NCBI RefSeq assembly: GCF_000023945.1 | Contig: NC_013158.1 | Span: forward strand, 2,790,001-2,854,000 | Reading direction: 5' to 3' | Source: Halorhabdus utahensis DSM 12940 | Lineage (GTDB): Archaea; Halobacteriota; Halobacteria; Halobacteriales; Haloarculaceae | Length of the DNA: 64,000 nucleotides | Shown here: positions 6,709 to 14,591 of the stretch, in pieces | Numbering within the stretch: position 1 is the stretch's first letter | How the letters are laid out: each line of letters opens with the position of its first letter | Notes under the pieces: generated by a model | What the model was told of the DNA's origin: nothing | The model's database searches: none | The model's input: only the letters and a program-made list of their open reading frames with translations | Translations under genes and position numbers: made by a program

Positions 6709-8886
6709 ATGCCGAAGGAACTCGAACGCGATCTCGGACTGTTTTCGGTGCTGGCGATCAGTATCGGTGCGATGGTCGGCAGTGGCATCTTCATCCTGCC
6801 GGCGCTCGCCCTCGAGATGGCCGGACCGGCGGTGATCCTGGCGTACGTTCTGGCAGCACTGATCGTCCTCCCGGCAGCACTGAGCAAGGCCGAGATGGCG
6901 ACGGCGATGCCCGAGGCCGGCGGGACCTACCTCTACATCGAACGGGGGATGGGACCGTTGCTCGGGACCATCGCGGGTATCGGGACCTGGTTCGCGCTCT
7001 CGTTTAAGGGCGCGCTCGCGCTCGTTGGCGGCGTCCCGTACCTCTTGTGGTACTTCGAACTCCCGATCAAGCCGGTCGCGCTCGTGCTCGCGGCCGTCCT
7101 CATCCTGGTCAACCTCCTGGGCGCGAAACAGACGGGTCGCCTGCAGGTCGGGATCGTGGCGATCATGCTGGCCGCGATGATCTGGTTCGTCGGCGGCAGT
7201 GCGGGTTCGATCCAGAGCGCCTCCTTTGATGGATTCCTGGCCTCGGGTGCGGGCGGCATCCTCGAAGCGACCGGCTTCGTGTTCGTCTCCTATGCGGGGG
7301 TGACGAAGATCGCGAGCGTCGCCGAGGAGATCGAGGATCCTGATCGGGTGATACCCCGGGGGATGATCTGGTCGCTCGGGTTCACGACGCTGCTGTACGT
7401 CCTCGTCGTGATCGTGATCGTCGGCGTCGATCCGTCGGGGATCGTCGGCTCGAACACCCCCGTCGCCGACGTGGCCGAAGCGACGATGTCGACGCCCGGC
7501 GTGGCCGCCGTCGTCATCGCTGCAATGCTCGCGCTGATCAGTACCGCCAACGCCGGCCTCCTCTCGTCGTCGCGGTACCCCTTCGCGATGAGCCGCGACG
7601 ACCTCGCGCCGCCGACGTTCGCGGCCGTCAGTGACCGCTTTGGAACACCGGTCACAGCAATCGCACTGACGGGTCTCGTCATGCTGGCACTGATCGCGTT
7701 CGTCCCGATCATGAGCATCGCCAAACTCGCGAGTGCGTTCCAGATCCTCGTGTTCGTGTTGATCAACGTGGCCCTGATCGCCTTCAGGGAGAGTGACATC
7801 GCCTACGACCCGAGTTACAAATCGCCGCTGTATCCCTGGATGCAGGGCTTTGGCGTCCTGGGCGGCCTCGTGTTGCTGACCCAGATGGGACTGATCCCGT
7901 TCGTGGGGGCGATCGTCATCATTCTCGGGAGCGTCGGCTGGTACTTCGCGTACGCCCACCGCAACGTCTCCCGGGAGGGCGCACTCACGGACGCGATCCG
8001 TCGCGGCATGGATCGACGCGCCGTCGATGAGACCCGATCGGTCTGTCACGACGCCGACGAGTCCGACGTGCTCGTGGCGCTCACCGAGGACACGACCGCG
8101 GCGGCAGAGGAACGACTCCTCGACGTGGCGATTCCGATCGCTCGCGCCCGGGACGGGACGGTCACTGTCGTCCAGTTCGATCAGGTGCCGGACCAGACGC
8201 CATTGTCCTACGCCGAGTCGACCCTCTCGACGGCCGACAAAGCCTTCGAGGAACGGACGGCTGCGCTCGCCCGGGACGCGAGTGTCCCCGTCGAGTACGG
8301 CGAGATCGTCAGCCACGACATCGATCGGGCGGTCGAGAACGTCGCCGACCTCCACGGCTACGACTTGGTCGTCGTCGACGAGTCCGGCCCGACCTTCAGC
8401 GAGAACCTTTCGGACGTCATCTTCGGACCGACCCGCTCGTTTGACGTTCTGGGCGTCGAGGCAGAGAGCCTGGATGACATCGACCGGATCGCGCTGGTCG
8501 ACGACGGCGGGCCGTTCGATCCCGAAAAAGTCCGGATTGCGAACCTGCTCGCGACGGCCAACGATGCGACGATCGAACTCGTCCACGGGATCGAGCCGGA
8601 CGCGACGCCGGAACGGCGTGATTCGGTCGATCGGTACCACGCCGAGTTGGCGGATCTCTGCTCGGCCCCGACCGAGTCGGCGATCGTCGAGGGTGACGAC
8701 ACAGCCGCGCTGGTCCGTGCGACGGACGACGCCGACGTCGTCGTTGTTGCTGACACCGTGGGCGCAGTGCTCCGGGATGGTCCGGGAGACGCCGTCGCGA
8801 AACGCGGGAACGCCCTCGTGTTGCATCCGGGAAGCGACGGACAACCCGGGCTGATCGGTCGGCTCGTTCAGCGCGTCGTGTACTGA
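6709..8886 (+). CDS. APC-superfamily amino-acid permease with two C-terminal UspA domains
   Basis: The first about 430 residues of this 725-aa protein form an amino acid-polyamine-organocation permease with about 12 membrane segments. The opening ISIGAMVGSGIFILPALAL is the conserved first helix. The last about 280 residues are cytoplasmic and contain two universal-stress-protein-like units (starting near residues 450 and 585; ADESDVLVALTEDT and DDIDRIALVDDGG). Such permease-Usp fusions are known in haloarchaea. The gene follows the TrkA-N-like gene by 5 bp, in one operon behind an Lrp regulator. Import or exchange of an amino acid is likely; the substrate cannot be read from the sequence. Confidence 0.9.
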   Translation: MPKELERDLGLFSVLAISIGAMVGSGIFILPALALEMAGPAVILAYVLAALIVLPAALSKAEMATAMPEAGGTYLYIERGMGPLLGTIAGIGTWFALSFKGALALVGGVPYLLWYFELPIKPVALVLAAVLILVNLLGAKQTGRLQVGIVAIMLAAMIWFVGGSAGSIQSASFDGFLASGAGGILEATGFVFVSYAGVTKIASVAEEIEDPDRVIPRGMIWSLGFTTLLYVLVVIVIVGVDPSGIVGSNTPVADVAEATMSTPGVAAVVIAAMLALISTANAGLLSSSRYPFAMSRDDLAPPTFAAVSDRFGTPVTAIALTGLVMLALIAFVPIMSIAKLASAFQILVFVLINVALIAFRESDIAYDPSYKSPLYPWMQGFGVLGGLVLLTQMGLIPFVGAIVIILGSVGWYFAYAHRNVSREGALTDAIRRGMDRRAVDETRSVCHDADESDVLVALTEDTTAAAEERLLDVAIPIARARDGTVTVVQFDQVPDQTPLSYAESTLSTADKAFEERTAALARDASVPVEYGEIVSHDIDRAVENVADLHGYDLVVVDESGPTFSENLSDVIFGPTRSFDVLGVEAESLDDIDRIALVDDGGPFDPEKVRIANLLATANDATIELVHGIEPDATPERRDSVDRYHAELADLCSAPTESAIVEGDDTAALVRATDDADVVVVADTVGAVLRDGPGDAVAKRGNALVLHPGSDGQPGLIGRLVQRVVY

Positions 8887-8917
8887 GTCAGTACACGCCC
8901 CGCGTTGGAACTATCGC

Positions 8918-9043
8918 GTTGTCGGTTCGAAGCGTCACGATACCGGTTCAAAGGGTTAGGGTACTGGTCCGAACAGACACGATACTGGTTCGAAGGGGTA
9001 CGATACCGGTTCGAAGGGGTACGATATCTGCTCGACGGGTCAA
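8918..9043. repeat. Six-copy 21-bp tandem repeat between permease and topA
   Basis: Six consecutive 21-bp units start at 8918, 8939, 8960, 8981, 9002 and 9023. The two best copies (8981-9001 and 9002-9022; type gatacYggttcgaaggggtac) differ at one base, and the outer copies are more diverged. The array fills most of the 182-bp gap between the convergent ends of the permease (+) and topA (-). Because 21 is a multiple of three, two forward frames stay open and spell heptapeptide repeats, but no start or family supports a protein. No spacers are present, so it is not a CRISPR. Confidence 0.85.
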
Positions 9044-9068
9044 TATGTCAAGTCGACAACGCCCACCA

Positions 9069-11603
9069 TCAGGCGGCCAACTCGTCTTGCCATTCCCGGA
9101 TGCGATCGGCACTGACGCCCTGGACCTCGCCGGCGACGGCGTCCGGGTCCACCTCGTGGAGGTCCTCGGGGTCCGCTACGCCAGCGTCCTGTAGTTTCTC
9201 CGCCGTCGCCGGGCCGACCCCGTCGAGGTCCTCCAAGTTTTCGACGGCGTTGCGCGCCTGGAACTCCTCGTAGTTGCAGATCGGACAGCCCAGTTCCCAG
9301 GGATCGTCGTCATCGCCGTCGTGGATTTCGATGTGGGGCAGGTCGTGGTCCTCGCAACGCTCGTCGGTCACGACGATCTCACCACGACGGGGGAGCGGGA
9401 GCGAGTAATCACAGTCCGGATAGCGCGTACAGCCGACTAGTCGCGAACCCGAGCGAAGGTGTTTGATCGCGAGCTTGCCGCCCTCCCCTTCGGCGGCTTC
9501 GCCGCCTTCGTTTCGCTGTCCCTCCGGCGCAGCGCTATCTCCACATTCGGGACAGTGCCCGATCACCTCGTCCTCGCTCTCGTCGGCTGCCTCCGCTTTG
9601 CACCGCGGACAGCCGTGGACGAACGTGTCCCGGCCCGCGAGCATCTTGACGTGCCGAAGATCGTGATCCTCGCAAGTTTCGTCGGTCACCTGTGGTTCGC
9701 CCGTGCTCGGCAGTGGAAGGGTGAACCGACACTCTGGGAAGCCGTCACACCCGACGAAGTACGATCCCTGGCGACTCCGGCGAACCAGCAGATCCTCGCC
9801 ACACTCCGGACAGGGCCCGAGCGTTCGGTCGGCCTTCAGCGACTCCTGGAGGAACTCGCCGATCTCCGTGCGGGACTCGCGTAGTTCCTCGAAGATCTCG
9901 CCGAGCATCTCCCGGGATTCCGCGGTCACCTCTTCCAAGGTCGCCTCCCCCTCGGCGATGGCGGTCATGTCGGCCTCCAGCTGGGCGGTCATCTCCTCGC
10001 TGACGACGTGATCGGCGTACTCCTCGGCGGCGGAAACCACTGCCTCGGCGAGTTTGGTCGGCCGCGGTGGATCGTCCTCGACGTACCCGCGATCGTAGAG
10101 TTTCTCGACGATGTTGTGCCGGGTCGCTTTCGTCCCGATGCCCATCTCCTCCATATGCTGGATGAGCCGCGACTGGCCGTAGCGGCGCGGCGGCTGGGTC
10201 TGTTTGGCCTCCAGTTCGACCGCGTCGATCGAGAGCTTGTCGCCCTCGCTGACCTCGGGAACGAACGTTTCGCCGGCGGAGGAGTAGGGATAGACCGCGT
10301 GGTACCCCTCCTCGAGCAGGCGCTTGCCGTTGGCCTTCAGCGACCGGCCCGCCGCCTCGGCGACGACCCGCAGGTGCGCCCAGGTCGCCGGCTCGGCCAC
10401 GGTCGCGAAGAACCGCCGGACGACGAGCTCGTAGATCTCCCAGGCGTCCGCGCCGACCTCGTCGCGATCCGGCAGTTCGCCGGTCGGATGGATCGGCGGG
10501 TGGTCGGTCGATTCGGTCTCGCCACGGGTCGGCTCGATTTCGTCCTGATCGAGCAACGACGCCGCGTCGTCGCCGAACTCGTAACTGCCTTCGAAGGCAC
10601 CCAACAGCTCTTCGGGATCGAGATCGTCGGGATAGACGGTGTTGTCCGTCCGTGGGTAGGTCAGGTAGCCGTCCGTGTAGAGTTCCTCGGCCAGCGACAT
10701 GGCGCGCTGGGCGGAGTAGCCGAGCGAACTCGCCGCGGAGATGAACGCGGTCGTGTTGAACGGCGCGGGCGGGTCGTCGGTACGCGTTCGCCGCCGAACT
10801 TCGGTGACGGTGGCCGTCCCGGATTCGGAGAGATCCGCGTAGGCAGCTTCGGCGGCCGCTTCGTCCCAGACCCGCTCGGCTTCGCTGCCGTCGTCGTCGT
10901 AGAAGTACTGGGCCTCGAAGCCCTGGCCGTCCTTCGCGAGGTCGGCGAGGATCTCCCAGTAGTCGTCGGGATCGAAGGCCTCGATCTCGCGTTCGCGGTC
11001 GACGATCAGCTTCAGTGTCGGGCTCTGGACACGGCCGACAGAGATGAAGTCGTTGCCGAGCTGTTTGGCAGACAGCGAGAGGAAGCGGGTCAGTGCCGCG
11101 CCCCAGATCAGGTCGACGATCTGGCGGGCTTCGCCTGCGGCGGCGAGGTCGAAGTCGATCTCGTCGGGATTCTCGAAGGCCTTCTGGACTTCTCGTTCGG
11201 TAATCGAGGAGAAGCGAACGCGCTCTACCGGCGCGTCGGTTTCCTCGCGGATCAACTCGTAGGCTTCCTTCCCGATGAGTTCGCCCTCGCGGTCGTAGTC
11301 GGTCGCGATCACGACCTCGTCGGCCTTTCTGGCGAGGCTACGGAGTGTCGCGACGATGTTCTCCCGCGTGGGCGTTGTAACGACATCGGCGTCGATCAAC
11401 TCGGCCGGTTCGACGTCGCGCCACTCGGCGTATTCCGGCGGGAAGTCGACGCCGACGACGTGTCCGGAGAGGCCGACGACGCGCTGGCCGCCCCACTTGT
11501 AGACGTTGACGCCATTTCGCCGCTCACCACTCGCCGAGTCGTCGCTGAGGATCTCGGCGATCCGCCTGGCGGCGTTGTCCTTCTCGGTGACGATCAGGCG
11601 CAC
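9069..11603 (-). CDS. topA: DNA topoisomerase I (type IA)
   Basis: The protein (844 aa) relaxes negative supercoils by single-strand passage. The Toprim domain opens MRLIVTEKDNAARRIAEIL and contains the ATDYDREGELIG metal-binding block at about residues 98-109. The catalytic tyrosine is Tyr316 in TYPRTDN. After about residue 590 there are zinc-ribbon modules with CPECGEDLL and CPECGDS pairs and matching C-F-P-E-C and C-T-R-Y-P-D-C halves. The end is a helix-hairpin-helix-like domain (DLDGVGPATAEKLQDAGV). Full family length for haloarchaea. It is convergent with the permease gene, and a tandem repeat array separates the two ends. Confidence 0.97.
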   Translation of the reverse strand: MRLIVTEKDNAARRIAEILSDDSASGERRNGVNVYKWGGQRVVGLSGHVVGVDFPPEYAEWRDVEPAELIDADVVTTPTRENIVATLRSLARKADEVVIATDYDREGELIGKEAYELIREETDAPVERVRFSSITEREVQKAFENPDEIDFDLAAAGEARQIVDLIWGAALTRFLSLSAKQLGNDFISVGRVQSPTLKLIVDREREIEAFDPDDYWEILADLAKDGQGFEAQYFYDDDGSEAERVWDEAAAEAAYADLSESGTATVTEVRRRTRTDDPPAPFNTTAFISAASSLGYSAQRAMSLAEELYTDGYLTYPRTDNTVYPDDLDPEELLGAFEGSYEFGDDAASLLDQDEIEPTRGETESTDHPPIHPTGELPDRDEVGADAWEIYELVVRRFFATVAEPATWAHLRVVAEAAGRSLKANGKRLLEEGYHAVYPYSSAGETFVPEVSEGDKLSIDAVELEAKQTQPPRRYGQSRLIQHMEEMGIGTKATRHNIVEKLYDRGYVEDDPPRPTKLAEAVVSAAEEYADHVVSEEMTAQLEADMTAIAEGEATLEEVTAESREMLGEIFEELRESRTEIGEFLQESLKADRTLGPCPECGEDLLVRRSRQGSYFVGCDGFPECRFTLPLPSTGEPQVTDETCEDHDLRHVKMLAGRDTFVHGCPRCKAEAADESEDEVIGHCPECGDSAAPEGQRNEGGEAAEGEGGKLAIKHLRSGSRLVGCTRYPDCDYSLPLPRRGEIVVTDERCEDHDLPHIEIHDGDDDDPWELGCPICNYEEFQARNAVENLEDLDGVGPATAEKLQDAGVADPEDLHEVDPDAVAGEVQGVSADRIREWQDELAA

Positions 11604-11782
11604 GCCCGATCACCACCGTCTGGCTCGTGACTCATTGTCTCTCGCTACGCGGAGAGCGTCCCATATGTCTTTCGGCGTGTAATCGCAAGAGGGAAGGAGG
11701 ACAAGGCGCGCACGCGTCGCCCGCTCGCGCTCGGGTGGTCTACGTATCGGCAACAGTCGCTGAACCGCATACCCCGTCGGCG

Positions 11783-11950
11783 TTACCCCTCGATATCGTC
11801 CGTACTCATCCCTCGTCGAATGGCGTTTCTGTGGTTTCTGGCGATCGGTTCAGCAATCCCATTGAGTGGGACGGTCCCCTCACGTCCGGGACTCGTGTCC
11901 GCGACGAGCCTGTCCATTCGCTTGATGATCTCGTCAGGTTCGGTTGTCAT
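11783..11950 (-). CDS. Small hypothetical protein (55 aa), leaderless promoter
   Basis: From the ATG at 11948-11950 the frame gives 55 residues starting MTTEPDEIIKRMDRLVADTS and ending STDDIEG, with the acidic, amphipathic look of haloarchaeal proteins. A TATA-like attgaata (minus strand, 11975-11982) sits about 28 nt upstream, which is right for a leaderless transcript and favours this start over one seven codons earlier. I do not recognise a family. The neighbouring gap 11604-11782 shows no gene. Confidence 0.45.
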   Translation of the reverse strand: MTTEPDEIIKRMDRLVADTSPGREGTVPLNGIAEPIARNHRNAIRRGMSTDDIEG

Positions 11951-12036
11951 TTCTTCGGAGTTCTGTCGCATGTCTATTCAATCTAACGTCATATTCGGGC
12001 AATAAGTCTATCCGCCTGGGGTTCCAACAGTTAGGA

Positions 12037-12636
12037 ATGGCAGACGACAAGCGAGGCCGGGACAAACAGGCCCACGACGAGGAGCGACGACAGCGCGAGC
12101 GCGACCTCGAAACGGAACTACAGCGGCGTGACGAACCGGAGCCACCGATCCCGGCGACCGAACTCGGTGAACTGGAGGACGAACTCGAAACGGTGGCCTT
12201 CCCCGCGACCGCGGCCGAGGTGGTCGAGACGGTCGGCGACCGCGAGATTGAATCGCCCGAGGGCACTTACCGGCTCGAAGAACTGCTGCCGAAGTCAGAC
12301 GCCGAGACCTTCGACTCGCCCGCCGCTGTCAGTGTCCAGGTTCAGCGGCCGACCGTCGCCGCGGCGATGAAGCGCATCATCGAGGCGAGTGACGAACTAC
12401 AGGAAGCCGACTTCGGCGGTTCACGCCGCGACGCGTATAAAAAGACGCTCAAAGCACTCGCGGCGATCGAGGCGGATGACGACGACGAGGGGATCGACGT
12501 CATCACCGAGTGGATCGTCGCGCAGATCGACGAGAAGGGAAAACTCCCCGGCTCGCGGGCGGTTCGCCGCGAGGCCGCGAAATTCTGCCGTTCCAGTGGC
12601 TACGAGGTCGGCGTCGACGAGTGGCTCGGAATCTAG
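12037..12636 (+). CDS. Conserved haloarchaeal protein (DUF5789-like module)
   Basis: This 199-aa soluble protein has a highly charged N-terminus (MADDKRGRDKQAHDEERRQR), then a small domain AFPATAAEVVETVGDREI through LLPKSDAETFDSPAAV that resembles the haloarchaeal DUF5789 module, and an alpha-helical C-terminal half ending in YEVGVDEWLGI. No catalytic motif is visible. The ATG at 12037 begins the charged conserved segment; the frame remains open upstream without family support. Its stop shares the tetramer CTAG with the stop of gatB on the other strand, so the two genes meet tail to tail with a four-base overlap. Function unknown. Confidence 0.75.
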   Translation: MADDKRGRDKQAHDEERRQRERDLETELQRRDEPEPPIPATELGELEDELETVAFPATAAEVVETVGDREIESPEGTYRLEELLPKSDAETFDSPAAVSVQVQRPTVAAAMKRIIEASDELQEADFGGSRRDAYKKTLKALAAIEADDDDEGIDVITEWIVAQIDEKGKLPGSRAVRREAAKFCRSSGYEVGVDEWLGI

Positions 12637-14120
12637 TCCTCTAGCTCGGCCCGCAACAGCTGGTTGACGTCACCGGGATCCGCACTCCCGCCGGTCTTTT
12701 GCATCACCTGGCCGACGAGGAAGTTGATCGCGCCGCCGCCGCCGTCGTGATAGTCTGAAACGGCGTCGGGGTTCTCCTCGATAGCTTCCTCGACGGCACC
12801 CTGAAGTTCGTCGCGTTGGGTCTTGCCGAGTCCCTCGCGGTCGACGATCGTGTCGGGATCGTCGCCGTCGTCGAGCATCCCGCGGAGGACGGTCTCGCGG
12901 GCGTTCTTGGCGGTGATTTCCTCGCTTGCGACGAGTTCGACCAGGCGTTCGATCTCGTCGAGTCGATCCGTCACGTCGGTGATTTCCATGTCGCGGTAGT
13001 TGAGTTCGCCCAGGAGTTCGTCGGCCACCCACGTCGCCACGAGATCGGGATCGAACTCGCTTGCCAGGTCCTCGTAGAAGTCCGCGACCTGCTTGGTCGT
13101 GGTGAGCTTCGAGGCGGCCTCCTCGTTGAGCCCGTATTCCTCGCCGAAACGCTCACGGCGGGCGTCGGGGAGTTCGGGGATCGATAACTCTTCCTTCCAA
13201 TGGCTGACCTCCAGGGGCGGCAGGTCGGCCTCCCGGAAGTAGCGGTAGTCCTTCTCCTCCTCCTTCGAGCGCATCGAGACCGTGATCCCCCTCGACTCGT
13301 CCCAGTGGCGGGTCTCCTGTTCGACCTCGCGGCCACGCTGAACGGCGTTTTTCTGTCGCTGGGCCTCGTAGGCCAGGGCTTTCTGCGCCCCTTTGTGACT
13401 GGAGATGTTCTTGACCTCGGTCCGGTTGGCGTCTTCGAGGACATCCTGGTCGATGGAGCCATCGTCGTCGACGTCCGCGGCGTCGACCAGCGAGAGGTTG
13501 GCGTCGATCCGGAGCGAGCCGTCCCGCGTCGCATCGAAGATGCCCAGGTACTCGAGGACTTCCTCCAGTTTCGCGAGGAAGGCCCGGACCTCCGTCGCGT
13601 CCCGGAAGTCCGGTTCGGTGACGATCTCCATCAGCGGGACGCCGGCGCGGTTGTAGTTCACGAGCGTGTAGTCGGCGGTGTCGATGTTCCCGCCGGCGTG
13701 CTGGAGGCTCCCGGGGTCCTCTTCGAGGTGGGCGCGCTCGATCCCGACCGTCCGGCGCTCGCCTTCGACACTGAATTCCAGTTCGCCATCCTGACAGATC
13801 GGCGCGTCGTACTGGCTGATCTGGAAGTTCTTCGGCAGGTCGGGGTAGTAGTAGTTCTTCCGGTGAAAGCGGGTTTGCTCGGGAATGTCGGCGTCGATGG
13901 CCTTCCCAACCCTGACGGCGGCCTCGACGGCCCCCTCGTTGAGTACCGGTAGCGATCCGGGGAGGCCGAGACACACCGGGCAGGTGTGGGTGTTCGGGTC
14001 GGCGTCTTCGAGATCGGTCGAACAGCCACAGAAGATCTTCGTCGCGGTTTCGAGCTGGACGTGGACTTCCAGCCCGATCACGACGGTAAGATCGCGTTCC
14101 TGAATGGCTTGGGCAGTCAT
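12633..14120 (-). CDS. gatB: Asp-tRNA(Asn)/Glu-tRNA(Gln) amidotransferase subunit B
   Basis: This 495-aa subunit B of the GatCAB amidotransferase recognises misacylated Glu-tRNA-Gln or Asp-tRNA-Asn and activates the acyl group. The N-terminal catalytic cradle begins VVIGLEVHVQLETATKIFCG, and two cysteine pairs (FCGCST, then TCPVCLGLPG) form the zinc site. The C-terminal YqeY-like tail domain follows. The ATG at 14118-14120 fits the conserved start, and a TATA-like ttaat (plus 14145-14150) lies 27 nt upstream, so a longer frame reaching 14591 is rejected. It is divergent from the smc operon. Confidence 0.96.
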   Translation of the reverse strand: MTAQAIQERDLTVVIGLEVHVQLETATKIFCGCSTDLEDADPNTHTCPVCLGLPGSLPVLNEGAVEAAVRVGKAIDADIPEQTRFHRKNYYYPDLPKNFQISQYDAPICQDGELEFSVEGERRTVGIERAHLEEDPGSLQHAGGNIDTADYTLVNYNRAGVPLMEIVTEPDFRDATEVRAFLAKLEEVLEYLGIFDATRDGSLRIDANLSLVDAADVDDDGSIDQDVLEDANRTEVKNISSHKGAQKALAYEAQRQKNAVQRGREVEQETRHWDESRGITVSMRSKEEEKDYRYFREADLPPLEVSHWKEELSIPELPDARRERFGEEYGLNEEAASKLTTTKQVADFYEDLASEFDPDLVATWVADELLGELNYRDMEITDVTDRLDEIERLVELVASEEITAKNARETVLRGMLDDGDDPDTIVDREGLGKTQRDELQGAVEEAIEENPDAVSDYHDGGGGAINFLVGQVMQKTGGSADPGDVNQLLRAELED

Positions 14121-14202
14121 TGTCCGAATATCCGGCGCGCCGCGATTAAATCCCTCGGTCGCACTCGGGCGTGCCTTCGGGGCCGTCCACGCGGGAGACG
14201 TA

Positions 14203-14225
14203 TCAGACATAATGTGAATGTCTGA
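14203..14225. promoter_or_regulatory. Inverted repeat TCAGACAT-N7-ATGTCTGA ahead of the smc operon
   Basis: Perfect eight-base arms at 14203-14210 and 14218-14225 lie just upstream of the TATA-like tttaag (14232-14237) that serves the coiled-coil/smc/scpA operon and about 80 bp upstream of gatB. The placement next to the core promoter is that of an archaeal regulator site. The regulator is unknown. Confidence 0.5.
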
Positions 14226-14228
14226 CGT

Positions 14229-14238
14229 AGGTTTAAGC
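14229..14238 (+). promoter_or_regulatory. TATA box of the smc operon
   Basis: The tttaag at 14232-14237 is centred about 27 nt upstream of the ATG at 14262, the spacing expected for a leaderless haloarchaeal transcript covering the coiled-coil gene, smc and scpA. Confidence 0.5.
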
Positions 14239-14261
14239 GGGGCGAGACAGGTTGTCGTGGT

Positions 14262-14537
14262 ATGAGCGACAATCGCGTGGAGGAACTCGAAGCGAAAGTC
14301 CGCGACCTGGAAGCGACCGTCGAAGGCCTCACGGACGAACTCGTCGAATCGAAAGTCCGACTGCGTGAACTCGAAAACGCCGTCGACGACGAACTCGGCT
14401 TCGAGAAGCCGGTCAACATCGAGACTGACGTCGAGGACGAGACGGAATCGGTTTCGGCCTCGGCCGAAGCCACTAAATCCCAGGAGGTCGAGGACACGGA
14501 CGACCAAGAGGCCGAATCGGACATCATCATCGCCTGA
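14262..14537 (+). CDS. Small coiled-coil protein upstream of smc (DUF7518-like)
   Basis: The first half of this 91-aa protein is a heptad-patterned coiled coil (VEELEAKVRDLEATVEGL), and the second half is acidic and probably disordered, ending SDIIIA. Small proteins of this type precede smc in other haloarchaea, and the name DUF7518 comes from memory. It is the first gene of a likely operon with smc (54 bp downstream) and scpA and has a TATA box at leaderless spacing. A structural or accessory role with the SMC complex is plausible but unproven. Confidence 0.8.
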   Translation: MSDNRVEELEAKVRDLEATVEGLTDELVESKVRLRELENAVDDELGFEKPVNIETDVEDETESVSASAEATKSQEVEDTDDQEAESDIIIA

Positions 14538-14591
14538 CGGACACCGGGTGCCCACGACCGTCGAGGCGAAACAGCCGCCGAACCCAACCAC

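Noticed and set aside
6700-8844. A 714-codon minus-strand frame opposite the permease
   Set aside because: Shadow of the permease gene caused by codon bias; Arg/Asp-rich nonsense without family resemblance.
8918-9043. Possible CRISPR array
   Set aside because: Units are directly adjacent with no unique spacers and there are no cas genes in the window.
10008-11630. A 540-codon plus-strand frame opposite topA
   Set aside because: Shadow of topA, which has clear Toprim, catalytic Tyr and zinc motifs on the minus strand.
14121-14591. N-terminal extension of gatB to 14591
   Set aside because: The extension is antisense to the coiled-coil gene, is not conserved, and a TATA at leaderless distance fixes the ATG at 14120.
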